Below are positions 9,315-17,062 of a DNA stretch of 64,000 bases, in pieces (position 1 is the first letter of the stretch; the number at the start of each line of letters is the position of its first letter). The stretch is taken from assembly GCA_963676725.1 (NCBI GenBank), contig OY781463.1, positions 2,976,001-3,040,000 of the forward strand. Reading direction: 5' to 3'. The stretch comes from G963662905 sp963676725 (GTDB lineage: Bacteria > Bacteroidota > Bacteroidia > Bacteroidales > WRLA01). Under the pieces are notes generated by a model that saw nothing but the letters and a program-made list of their open reading frames with translations, ran no database searches and was not told the DNA's origin. A program made the position numbers and the translations under genes.

Positions 9315-9322
9315 CAAAGGTA
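9315..9322 (-). promoter_or_regulatory. -7 element of metK
   Basis: TACCTTTG on the minus strand is an exact TAnnTTTG match. Transcription should start near 9310, at the first base of the riboswitch stem. Confidence 0.65.
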
Positions 9323-9327
9323 AAAAA

Positions 9328-9350
9328 TTATTTAAACACTGTTTAAATAA
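9328..9350. repeat. Perfect 10-bp palindrome over the metK -33 region
   Basis: TTATTTAAAC-ACT-GTTTAAATAA has 10-bp arms and a 3-base spacer. Its centre is about 29 bases before the predicted metK start, so it could be an operator. There is no T run, so it is a poor terminator for the upstream gldA-like gene. Confidence 0.5.
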
Positions 9351-9382
9351 GCAGTATAAAAAATATTGGATGCTTATTATGG

Positions 9383-10291
9383 TCAGGAAGTTAATTCATG
9401 AAAAACATCCTCAAGGCTTCTATTTTCTTGATGCATGCTCAAAACCTGAAGTTTATTTTCCACCACTTTTTCAAAAATCTCTCCGCGGATATCCTGTTTA
9501 CCGGCAACCAAGACTTCGAAAGTAGCTTTATCCAAACGCTCAACAGATGTAACATCTTTGATTTTCAATAAAAAGTTCGGTTTTTCATCTTTATTGATTT
9601 CCACAATAATACGCATTTTCCCTTTAGAAAGCTCCGATAATCTGGAGGTTTTATCGTCCGCAACAATTCTCCCCTTATTGATAATAATAACACGGTCGCA
9701 AACTGCTTCCACTTCCTGCATAATATGGGTAGAAAGGATCACAGTTTTTTCTTTTCCAATTTCTTTAATGAGCTTGCGGATATCAACAAGTTGGTTTGGA
9801 TCAAGGCCTGAAGTTGGTTCATCGAGGATAAGGATTTCCGGGTCATGAATCAAAGCTTGAGCAAGTCCAACGCGTTGCCTGTAGCCTTTTGAAAGTTCTG
9901 CAATTTTCTTGTGCGCTTCGGGAGAAAGCCCTGTTCGCTGTACGATTTCTTCAACTTTTTGCCGTATATCGCCTTTTAATTTATAGATACCGGCGATATG
10001 TTTCAAGTATTCGCGCACATACATTTCAAGGTATAAAGGGTTATTTTCCGGCAGATAGCCTACCCTTTTGCGTACTTCCAAAGAATCGTCAAAAATATCA
10101 AACCCGCAAACACGAACACTTCCTTCGGTTGGAGGGATAAAGCAGCTTATTATTTTCATCAATGTCGATTTACCGGCACCATTAGGACCAAGCAGACCTA
10201 CAATTTCACCAGAACCTACCGTAAAAGAAGCCTGATCAACAGCCTTTTGGCTTCCATAAAGCTTACTAATATTTTTTACTTCAACACTCAT
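9383..10291 (-). CDS. gldA: ABC transporter ATPase, GldA-like
   Basis: A 302-residue ATP-binding subunit that energises an inner-membrane export complex. Walker A GPNGAGKST, a Q-loop region, signature LSKGYRQR, Walker B ILILDEPTSGLDP and the H-switch STHIMQEVE are all present. The C-terminal extension ending SMHQENRSLEDVFHELTS resembles GldA, the ATPase of the Bacteroidota GldAFG gliding-associated transporter. No gldF or gldG is next to it, so the partner is unknown and the symbol is tentative. I start it at MSVEVKN (10291) rather than at 10318 because a -7 promoter element (10306-10313, minus strand) lies inside that longer frame, leaving a leader of about 10 nt. Confidence 0.85.
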   Translation of the reverse strand: MSVEVKNISKLYGSQKAVDQASFTVGSGEIVGLLGPNGAGKSTLMKIISCFIPPTEGSVRVCGFDIFDDSLEVRKRVGYLPENNPLYLEMYVREYLKHIAGIYKLKGDIRQKVEEIVQRTGLSPEAHKKIAELSKGYRQRVGLAQALIHDPEILILDEPTSGLDPNQLVDIRKLIKEIGKEKTVILSTHIMQEVEAVCDRVIIINKGRIVADDKTSRLSELSKGKMRIIVEINKDEKPNFLLKIKDVTSVERLDKATFEVLVAGKQDIRGEIFEKVVENKLQVLSMHQENRSLEDVFHELTS

Positions 10292-10305
10292 ACTCAAATT
10301 TTTAA

Positions 10306-10313
10306 CAAAAATA
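10306..10313 (-). promoter_or_regulatory. -7 element of the gldA-like gene
   Basis: TATTTTTG on the minus strand, an exact TAnnTTTG match 15 bases before the ATG at 10291. It rules out the longer upstream start. Confidence 0.55.
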
Positions 10314-10356
10314 CGCAATGTACTTAAAGGGACAAAGGTGCTATTATATAATAAGG

Positions 10357-10992
10357 CTATTTACGGCCAAAATCTGCCGGGATTTCTCCCCAATACTCTG
10401 TTTGCCATTTTATAATCCTATTGCTGTAGGTATTGTTTTTCAACCAATTCTCGCCTCTGACAATCAAATCAAAAATTTCATCATTGCGCCCACTACGTTC
10501 TAATTTTGTGTTGACTTTTTTGGTACGCACCCACTTCATTGCTGTGATGGAGTCTGTATAAATAGGCATTGTATTATTATGTTTTTTCAGGAAAGCCAAG
10601 CCATGCACAATTGCTAGGAATTCACCAATATTCACTGTACCATCGGGCAAAGGCCCAAGGTGGAATAATTTTCTGCCGCTTTTGGTTTCAACTCCCTGAT
10701 ATTCCATTGCTCCAGGATTTCCGGAGCAGGCCGCATCAACACTTATGGTATTCCAATCGGGCATACCAATCCGCGCTTTATCAGCTTCCGTCATTACTTT
10801 TTTAGGAATATCTTTCCCAATAAAATCATATGGAGAGCTATTGTATGCTTTTTCTGCCATTTCCATGGATGGGAATGATTTATAAACAGCAGCTTCAAAA
10901 CCCGTTATCTGTTTTTTACAAGCATCCCAAGTAGTATAAATCCCGGGTTCTAATCCTTTCCATACAACGTAGAACTTCTGTTTCTTAGCCAT
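10357..10992 (-). CDS. rnhA: Ribonuclease H with viroplasmin-like N-terminal domain
   Basis: Cuts the RNA strand of RNA-DNA hybrids (type 1 RNase H). The 211-residue protein has the N-terminal hybrid-binding (viroplasmin-like) domain at about residues 5-52 (KFYVVWKGLEPGIYTTWDAC), then a catalytic RNase H domain. The four acidic catalytic residues are visible: Asp86 (SVDAACSGNPG), Glu124 (NIGEF), Asp147 (YTDS) and Asp207 (PADFGRK). It is the last gene of an operon: its start overlaps the end of the EamA gene by 8 bases. The ATG at 10992 is the only good start. The family assignment is firm. Confidence 0.93.
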   Translation of the reverse strand: MAKKQKFYVVWKGLEPGIYTTWDACKKQITGFEAAVYKSFPSMEMAEKAYNSSPYDFIGKDIPKKVMTEADKARIGMPDWNTISVDAACSGNPGAMEYQGVETKSGRKLFHLGPLPDGTVNIGEFLAIVHGLAFLKKHNNTMPIYTDSITAMKWVRTKKVNTKLERSGRNDEIFDLIVRGENWLKNNTYSNRIIKWQTEYWGEIPADFGRK

Positions 10993-11905
10993 GAACTACC
11001 TTTTTTCTTCCTTTTTTAATTTGTGCAAGACTTATCCCAGCAATAGCAAGTAGAATACCTAAAATCTTGCGCGTATCAAATACTTCATCAACCATCCACC
11101 AGGCAAATACTGCTGTGAAAGCCGGTATAAAATTAGTAAATATCGCAGTTCTGCTTACGCCAATTTTTTTTGTGCAATAGGTATAAAACACAAAAGCCAA
11201 AGAGCTCCCAAAAATAGCCAGCCATACCAATGAACTGACAAGCTCAAAAGTAAAATGCAGATGAATCACTTTTTGCCATTCAAAAAGAAAAAACAATGGG
11301 AGGAATAAGAAAACACCGATAAAATTTTGCCAGGCGATTACTGCAAAGGGATTGTATTTTATAGCAAGTGGTTTTAATAGAATGGAATAGGCAATAGCAA
11401 CAATTACAGCAAAACCCAGACTTAGAAGGCCAAAGTTGGTAGCTTCTGCGCTATAATCGGGTTTGATAATCATCAATAAAACCCCAAAAACCGAAACACT
11501 CAAGCCCAATACATTCATCCAGCTCAATTTTTCTGCATACACAAAATAAGCAGCTATCGGAGTAATAGCCGGGATGATTGCGATAAAAACAGCGCTCACT
11601 GTTGGGGATGAAAATTTCACACCATAACTTTCTCCGAGGAAATAAAGAAAAGGATTCAAAAATGCTGTCAACAAAATTAGCCCAACATCTTTTCTATCAG
11701 GTAGCATCCTGATTTTCAAGATCTTCATAAATGAAAACAAGAGGATTGAGCTAAGCAGCAAACGAAACAGTAAAATACTGACTGGTTCAAGGTATTTCAG
11801 GCAAATATCTGTCCATACAAATGTCAGCCCCCAAAAGAACATGGCAAGAATAATAGCAGAATATACCTTTATATTTTCCTGTTGACTAGCTTCTATTTTC
11901 TTCAT
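10985..11905 (-). CDS. EamA/DMT family transporter
   Basis: A 306-residue inner-membrane protein of the drug/metabolite transporter superfamily with two EamA repeats (about residues 14-145 and 160-295) and about ten membrane helices. Typical features are MFFWGLTFVWTDI at the start of repeat 1, FIAIIPAITPIAAYF at its end, and GSSLAFVFYTYCTKKIG plus FTNFIPAFTAVFAWW in repeat 2. The substrate cannot be read from sequence. It overlaps the upstream methyltransferase gene by 20 bases and the downstream RNase H gene by 8, so translation is probably coupled. Confidence 0.88.
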   Translation of the reverse strand: MKKIEASQQENIKVYSAIILAMFFWGLTFVWTDICLKYLEPVSILLFRLLLSSILLFSFMKILKIRMLPDRKDVGLILLTAFLNPFLYFLGESYGVKFSSPTVSAVFIAIIPAITPIAAYFVYAEKLSWMNVLGLSVSVFGVLLMIIKPDYSAEATNFGLLSLGFAVIVAIAYSILLKPLAIKYNPFAVIAWQNFIGVFLFLPLFFLFEWQKVIHLHFTFELVSSLVWLAIFGSSLAFVFYTYCTKKIGVSRTAIFTNFIPAFTAVFAWWMVDEVFDTRKILGILLAIAGISLAQIKKGRKKVVHG

Positions 11906-12629
11906 TCAACAGTTTTGTATAATGCTTTAAACTCCTTAATATCAGAGCTATAATGATTATTGCAAAGAGAACATATGTCGAAACCCGATCCCAATCAATA
12001 GTATTGTTTACAAAATACATACGAAGCATATCGGCAAAGAAAAAGCCAAATACGGTGGCCAGAACACCAGAATATTCGCGGCGTAAAACAGTAATCATGC
12101 TAAATGGAATCGCTCCTTTGATAAAGGCAGAATGTTTGGGAATAAATGCAGGCACTTTTAAAGACCAATCAAGATATTTCTGGCCAAATTTTCGTTCCAA
12201 AAAGCGTTCTTCAGCAAACATAATCCGCTCATAATAAAGCCAAAATGCCAAAGAAACGATGATAACGAAATAAATATTGAAGGTAAACACAACAATCCCG
12301 ATCCACATCAGGTAATTCCCCACATAAAGCGGATGGCGGATCATCGAATAAATTCCTGTTGTATTTAAGCTTTCAGCTACTTGTTTATCTCGATTTCTAC
12401 CGGAGGTGCCGCGAGGAGTTGTTCCAATAGCCCAAGCCCGAACAAACTGCCCTAACACACTAATTGTTATGGCAAACACAGTAATAAACTCCTGCCATTG
12501 GGCATCAAGGCCACCAAAGCCAGTAAAATAAATCACAGGAATAGCCAATAAAAACAAAAGCACCGGGAATTGCCCCCGATATTTGAACAAAAAGTTTCCG
12601 CTTTTTTCAAATGAATGTAGTAATGCCAT
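11886..12629 (-). CDS. Isoprenylcysteine methyltransferase-like membrane methyltransferase
   Basis: A 247-residue integral membrane protein of the ICMT/PEMT superfamily, which uses SAM to methylate lipid or prenyl-linked substrates at the membrane; the actual substrate here is unknown. The diagnostic stretch MIRHPLYVGNYLMW and the later FAEERFLERKFGQKYLDW (SAM-binding ICMT box) are clear, within five or six hydrophobic segments. The open frame reaches 12686, but a -7 element at 12650-12657 lies inside that extension, so I start at MALLHSFEK (12629). It is the first gene of the methyltransferase-EamA-RNase H operon. Confidence 0.85.
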   Translation of the reverse strand: MALLHSFEKSGNFLFKYRGQFPVLLFLLAIPVIYFTGFGGLDAQWQEFITVFAITISVLGQFVRAWAIGTTPRGTSGRNRDKQVAESLNTTGIYSMIRHPLYVGNYLMWIGIVVFTFNIYFVIIVSLAFWLYYERIMFAEERFLERKFGQKYLDWSLKVPAFIPKHSAFIKGAIPFSMITVLRREYSGVLATVFGFFFADMLRMYFVNNTIDWDRVSTYVLFAIIIIALILRSLKHYTKLLNEENRS

Positions 12630-12649
12630 GAAGCTGATTTTAAGTGGCG

Positions 12650-12657
12650 CAAAAGTA
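12650..12657 (-). promoter_or_regulatory. -7 element of the methyltransferase operon
   Basis: TACTTTTG on the minus strand, exact TAnnTTTG, 21 bases before the ATG at 12629. Confidence 0.55.
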
Positions 12658-12737
12658 CGTTTTTTTTTGCAGCGAGAATAATCCATACTTCGGATGTATG
12701 CAGCAGAGAGAGAAACAGCTTTCTAAAAAACTCAAAC

Positions 12738-12768
12738 AAAAAAAGGAGAACCGAAGCCCTCCTTTTTT
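12738..12768 (-). terminator. Terminator of the aconitase-family gene
   Basis: AAAAAAAGGAG and CTCCTTTTTT arms around a GC-containing loop, 16 bases past the stop at 12784. Confidence 0.75.
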
Positions 12769-12783
12769 GAGATTTTTTAGTGA

Positions 12784-14586
12784 TTAAAACAAACCACCGT
12801 TTTGATAAATTTCGAGCTGAACATCGGAGAACTTCTCCCCTTGCACACTTTTATTTTTAGTAACATTGGTAATCAGTCCTGTTTCAAAATTGGCACGGAT
12901 TATATCCCCATCTTCCAAATCGATGCTTTCCACCTCATCGTACATCATAATCGGAAAGGCCGCATTAATGGCATTGCGCTCATAAATAGCACCATAGGAT
13001 TCAGCAAGAATTGCCTGAACTCCAAGCGATTTAAAGCAGTCAACAGCTTGTTGGCGTGAGCTTCCGCTCCCAAAATTCTTTTGTACAACAACAATATCCC
13101 CGGCTTGTGCTTTTTTATTAAAATCTTCATAACCTTCCAGATTATCAAAGGTATATTGACCCATTTCGGCAATATCAGTAATAGCGAGGTAGCGATTATG
13201 AAAGATCATATCTGTATCGATATTATCCTCTTTAATAAACCATACGCGCCCTTCAACAGCTGTTGGTTTTTCCTCCGGGGCTTCAGTTTTTACTGCTTTT
13301 TCAAAGCGTTCCATTTGCTCATCGGGGCTGAAAACTGCAGGTTCATCAGGGATATCGTCTGGAGTTGTTACATATCCAGCTACCGCTGATGCTGCAACAA
13401 CCTCAGGAGAAGCAAGGTATACAGAACCTTTCCCCTGTTTTCCTGGAAAATTCCTATTGCCTGTACTAATAGTGATTTCTCCGGGGCCATTTTGGCCAAC
13501 CTGCCCAGCTGCACATCCGGCACAACCCGCATTAGACACTAAAGCGCCTGCTTGCTTAAATATTTTAATGATGCCTTCTTCGAGGCATTCTTGCCAAATT
13601 TCGTCTGTCGCAGGTACGATTTTCAGAACAACTCCTGGAGCTACATGACGGTTTTTCAGAACATGAGCAGCGGCACGCATATCTTCCATACGCCCGTTGG
13701 TACAGCTTCCAATAAATGCAGAATCTATTTTGGATTTCTTCTCCTGATTGATATCTACCGTATCGTGTGGTTTTCCCGGACGCGAGACCATCGCCACAAA
13801 TGCACTGATATCAACAGTTAATTCCTGATCGTATTGCGCATCAGCATCAGCAAAAACGCCTTCTATCTTACGACCTGCTCGTGCCGAGCAATAATCGAGC
13901 ACCTCTTTATTCGGAGGAAAAAGGATGATAATAGCGCCCATTTCCGTACCCATACTAGCAATAGTAATACGTTCATCGAGGCTCAGTGCATCAATGGCAT
14001 CGCCGTACATTTCAATAGAATATTGTAATAAACTATTGGCACCGTAGCGGTTCAGTAAGTTGAGGACAATATCTTTTGCACTCACATTGGCGGGGCGTAT
14101 GCCGGTAAAATTGATTTTAACAGATTTAGGCACTTTAAACCATATCTTGCCATTGGCAAAAGCAGCCGCGATATCCTTATCGCCCATTCCTTGACCAAAA
14201 GCACCAACAGCACCGAGAATATTGGCATGAGAATCGGTAGTAACCGCAGTAGAACCCGGATAAGCAAGTCCATCGGCGATCATCGTATGGGTTCCAATAC
14301 CATTATCAATATCATATACTTTAATGCCGTGCTTGCGTGCAAATTGCCGTACAATATGCTGATTTACTGCATACTTTTGATCTGATCCTGTAGGATTAGT
14401 ATCAAAAGTAAAGAAGGTTTTGGAAGGATCATCAATACCTAAATGATTATTTTCCAGATTTTTAACCACATTGGGGCCACCAAAATCGCGAGCTGCTCTT
14501 GCATCAATAGTTATATCAACAATGTCGCCGGGTTTCACCTGATCATATTTAGAATGATTGACGATAATTTTCTCGATAATGTTCAT
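12784..14586 (-). CDS. Aconitase-family dehydratase, fused LeuC-LeuD architecture
   Basis: A 600-residue [4Fe-4S] dehydratase. Residues 1 to about 420 form the large-subunit part (LeuC/homoaconitase type: AVTTDSHANILGAVGAFGQG, FIGSCTNGRMEDM with one cluster Cys, NAGCAGCAAGQVG with the other two). After a linker, residues about 435-600 form the swivel domain normally made as separate LeuD (NIDTDMIFHNRYLAITD, FGSGSSRQQAVDCFKSLGV, YERNAINAAFP). Canonical aconitase is 750-900 residues with a different N-terminus, so this is a compact one-chain relative. The substrate could be citrate/isocitrate, isopropylmalate or a homolog. No leuA/leuB is adjacent, and an isocitrate-dehydrogenase-like gene and citrate lyase lie elsewhere in the window, so citrate/isocitrate is my preferred guess. 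A -7 match (14624-14631) gives a leader of about 33 nt. Confidence 0.85.
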   Translation of the reverse strand: MNIIEKIIVNHSKYDQVKPGDIVDITIDARAARDFGGPNVVKNLENNHLGIDDPSKTFFTFDTNPTGSDQKYAVNQHIVRQFARKHGIKVYDIDNGIGTHTMIADGLAYPGSTAVTTDSHANILGAVGAFGQGMGDKDIAAAFANGKIWFKVPKSVKINFTGIRPANVSAKDIVLNLLNRYGANSLLQYSIEMYGDAIDALSLDERITIASMGTEMGAIIILFPPNKEVLDYCSARAGRKIEGVFADADAQYDQELTVDISAFVAMVSRPGKPHDTVDINQEKKSKIDSAFIGSCTNGRMEDMRAAAHVLKNRHVAPGVVLKIVPATDEIWQECLEEGIIKIFKQAGALVSNAGCAGCAAGQVGQNGPGEITISTGNRNFPGKQGKGSVYLASPEVVAASAVAGYVTTPDDIPDEPAVFSPDEQMERFEKAVKTEAPEEKPTAVEGRVWFIKEDNIDTDMIFHNRYLAITDIAEMGQYTFDNLEGYEDFNKKAQAGDIVVVQKNFGSGSSRQQAVDCFKSLGVQAILAESYGAIYERNAINAAFPIMMYDEVESIDLEDGDIIRANFETGLITNVTKNKSVQGEKFSDVQLEIYQNGGLF

Positions 14587-14623
14587 GATTATATTTTTTA
14601 AGTTTCGTTCAAAATTGAGGACT

Positions 14624-14631
14624 CAAAAATA
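14624..14631 (-). promoter_or_regulatory. -7 element of the aconitase-family gene
   Basis: TATTTTTG on the minus strand, exact TAnnTTTG match, 38 bases before the ATG at 14586. Confidence 0.5.
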
Positions 14632-14719
14632 TAAAAGAAAGGGTAGAGCCAATCGCTCTATCATTATTTGAAACCATTCTAATCAAAAAAGTTTCCGGAA
14701 TTGTGTTCTTGTTTTTATG

Positions 14720-14727
14720 TATTTTTG
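14720..14727 (+). promoter_or_regulatory. -7 element of the pseudouridine synthase gene
   Basis: TATTTTTG, exact TAnnTTTG match, leader of about 67 nt to the ATG at 14799. Confidence 0.55.
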
Positions 14728-14798
14728 CCGACGAAACAACATCGCCAGTAAACACCTCTTTTTGAGTTTTTTATTGTCCCTGTCGAACTCACAATTTT

Positions 14799-15524
14799 AT
14801 GTTAGAAAAGAGACCGGGCTATAGAAAGCCGTCACAAAAGCATCAACCACCAGGGTTGTTTGTACTGTATGAAGATCGGGATATTATTGTGGCCAATAAA
14901 TCGAATGGGCTTTTAACAATAAGTACAACTAAAGAACATGACAATACAGCATATTGCCATTTAACTAATTATGTGCGCAAAGGGAATAAATATGCAAAAG
15001 ATCGGATATTTATTGTTCATCGTTTAGACAGGGAGACTTCCGGGATATTGGTTTTTGCAAAGAGTGAAAAAGCGAAAATCTACCTCCAGGAGAACTGGCA
15101 AGAATTTACAAAGACCTATTATGCAGTGGTTCAAGGTACTTTGGAAAAAAAAGAGGATATTATCAGCTCTTATCTGATGGAGAATTCAATCCACATCATG
15201 TATTCCACAAAAAATTCCGCTGAAGGAAAATTAGCTAAGACAGGCTATAAAGTCATCAAAGAATCGGGGAATTTTAGCCTGCTGGAAATCAAGCTGTTTA
15301 CAGGCCGAAAAAACCAAATTCGGGTGCATATGGCAGATATTGGACATCCCGTTGCAGGGGACCGGGTTTATGGAAACAAAGAAAGGAATAGCAGAAAACT
15401 TGCCCTACATGCGGCTTCTCTTTCTATATTACACCCATTCACAAAAAAAGAAATGACTTTTGAGGCCAAACCACCTGTTTTCTTTAATGCTTTGATGCAG
15501 AAACCTCAGGAATCAACCAAGTAA
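14799..15524 (+). CDS. RluA-family RNA pseudouridine synthase
   Basis: A 241-residue enzyme that isomerises uridine to pseudouridine in rRNA or tRNA. The catalytic motif HRLDRETSG contains the invariant Asp77. LFTGRKNQIRVHMADIGHPVAGDRVYG is the conserved C-terminal block of the RluA family. There is no N-terminal S4 domain, which fits the short RluA/TruC-like forms rather than RluC or RluD, but the target base cannot be assigned. The ATG at 14799 is preceded by a -7 element. Monocistronic. Confidence 0.93.
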   Translation: MLEKRPGYRKPSQKHQPPGLFVLYEDRDIIVANKSNGLLTISTTKEHDNTAYCHLTNYVRKGNKYAKDRIFIVHRLDRETSGILVFAKSEKAKIYLQENWQEFTKTYYAVVQGTLEKKEDIISSYLMENSIHIMYSTKNSAEGKLAKTGYKVIKESGNFSLLEIKLFTGRKNQIRVHMADIGHPVAGDRVYGNKERNSRKLALHAASLSILHPFTKKEMTFEAKPPVFFNALMQKPQESTK

Positions 15525-15621
15525 AATAATTCCTTTTAATCAAATAATATAAGCATTGCTACTATTGAATACGGATATTATCCTCATTTTTACATAAACG
15601 ACCGTTTTATTATTAAAGCAC

Positions 15622-15629
15622 TACCTTTG
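15622..15629 (+). promoter_or_regulatory. -7 element of the first DEAD-box gene
   Basis: TACCTTTG, exact TAnnTTTG match, giving an A/T-rich leader of about 61 nt. Confidence 0.55.
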
Positions 15630-15694
15630 TCGTTTTTTTATTGACCATCCCATAAAGTTTCACATATTATTTTATAGGATTAAAAAAGTAATCC

Positions 15695-16960
15695 ATGCGA
15701 TTTGACGAATTAAATATTATTGCCCCTATACTAAAAGCCCTTGAATCAGAAAATTATATTGAGCCTACGCCCATACAAGCAAAGGCAATCCCAATAATTT
15801 TAAGCCATTATGATATTTTAGGAAGCGCACAAACAGGAACAGGAAAAACAGCAGCATTTGCTATTCCGATTTTACAGCACCTTTATGTACAGCGGCAAAA
15901 TCAACACCGTTCCAGAAAAATTCATGCCTTGGTTATTACACCAACACGCGAGCTCGCCATTCAAATTGGCGAAAGTTTCACAACTTATGGAAGGAATACA
16001 GGGATAAGAAACACAGTTATTTTTGGAGGTGTTAACCAGAGCACCCAAACACAGGCCTTGCGCAAAGGCGTAGACATTCTTGTTGCAACACCGGGAAGGT
16101 TGCTTGATTTGATGGATCAAGGCTATATCCGATTAAACGATATCGAATATTTTGTGCTTGACGAAGCCGACCGTATGCTTGATATGGGCTTTATAAACGA
16201 CATCAGGAAAATCATTGCCAAATTACCAACAAGAAGGCAGTCCATGTTTTTCTCAGCCACAATGCCACAAAATATTGTTGAGCTTTCCAGAAAAATCCTG
16301 AAAAATCCAAAAAAAGTAGATGTAAGCCCGATTTCATCAACAGCAGAAATCATTAAGCAGTATGTCTACTACACAAACCGCACCGATAAGAAAGATTTGC
16401 TGCTGCATATTCTGGAAGACCAAAAAATAACACAGGTATTATTGTTCTCCAGAACAAAACATGGCTCAGACCGTATTGCCAGGGATTTAAAAAAGAACAA
16501 TATTTCATCGGCAGCCATTCATGGCGATAAATCGCAAAACCAAAGGCAAAAAGCTTTGGCACAATTTAAAGAAGGCAAAATCAGAATATTAGTTGCAACA
16601 GATATTGCCGCCAGGGGGATCGACATTGACAAGCTGAAACATGTGATCAATTACGACATCCCAAATATTGCAGAAACATATGTACACAGGATTGGCCGCT
16701 CCGGGCGTGCAGGCGAAGAAGGAACAGCTATTTCCCTATGTGAGCCTGAAGAAAATGCATTTATTAAGGAGATTGAGAAGCTAATTCAACAAAAAATAAA
16801 TATTATCGACGATAATCCTTATCCGCAAACTGATAAGCCGATGACTGCCCAGGACAAAAAAAACTGGGAAAAGGAAAAGCAAAAAAGAAAACAAGAATAT
16901 TTTGCTGCCCGCAATAAAAACAAAAACAGCTACGGGAAAAATCAAAGAAGGGGAAAATAG
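15695..16960 (+). CDS. DEAD-box ATP-dependent RNA helicase (RhlE-like)
   Basis: A 421-residue RNA-remodelling ATPase. The ordered helicase motifs are all visible: Q motif (EPTPIQAKAIP), I (AQTGTGKTAAF), Ia (TPTRELA), Ib (TPGRLLDLM), II (DEADRMLDMGF), III (SATMP), IV (LLFSRTKHGSDRI), V (ATDIAARGIDI) and VI (HRIGRSGRAGEEG). A basic, Asn/Lys-rich tail after about residue 385 probably binds RNA. The short core plus basic tail matches the RhlE-like group. Such helicases act in ribosome assembly or RNA decay, often at low temperature. A second DEAD-box gene lies at 62284-63591. Confidence 0.95.
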   Translation: MRFDELNIIAPILKALESENYIEPTPIQAKAIPIILSHYDILGSAQTGTGKTAAFAIPILQHLYVQRQNQHRSRKIHALVITPTRELAIQIGESFTTYGRNTGIRNTVIFGGVNQSTQTQALRKGVDILVATPGRLLDLMDQGYIRLNDIEYFVLDEADRMLDMGFINDIRKIIAKLPTRRQSMFFSATMPQNIVELSRKILKNPKKVDVSPISSTAEIIKQYVYYTNRTDKKDLLLHILEDQKITQVLLFSRTKHGSDRIARDLKKNNISSAAIHGDKSQNQRQKALAQFKEGKIRILVATDIAARGIDIDKLKHVINYDIPNIAETYVHRIGRSGRAGEEGTAISLCEPEENAFIKEIEKLIQQKINIIDDNPYPQTDKPMTAQDKKNWEKEKQKRKQEYFAARNKNKNSYGKNQRRGK

Positions 16961-17062
16961 AAGCACAGAAACGGCTTATTTGAAAAGATTCTAATCAAAC
17001 TCAAATCTGCTGGAGGAAAAGCGTTTTTTGTATTTTTACTGAACAAACGAGCACTTGATACA

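Noticed and set aside
9214..9525. 103-residue plus-strand frame between metK and the gldA-like gene
   Set aside because: Runs antisense through the riboswitch and into the gldA-like gene; no homology features.
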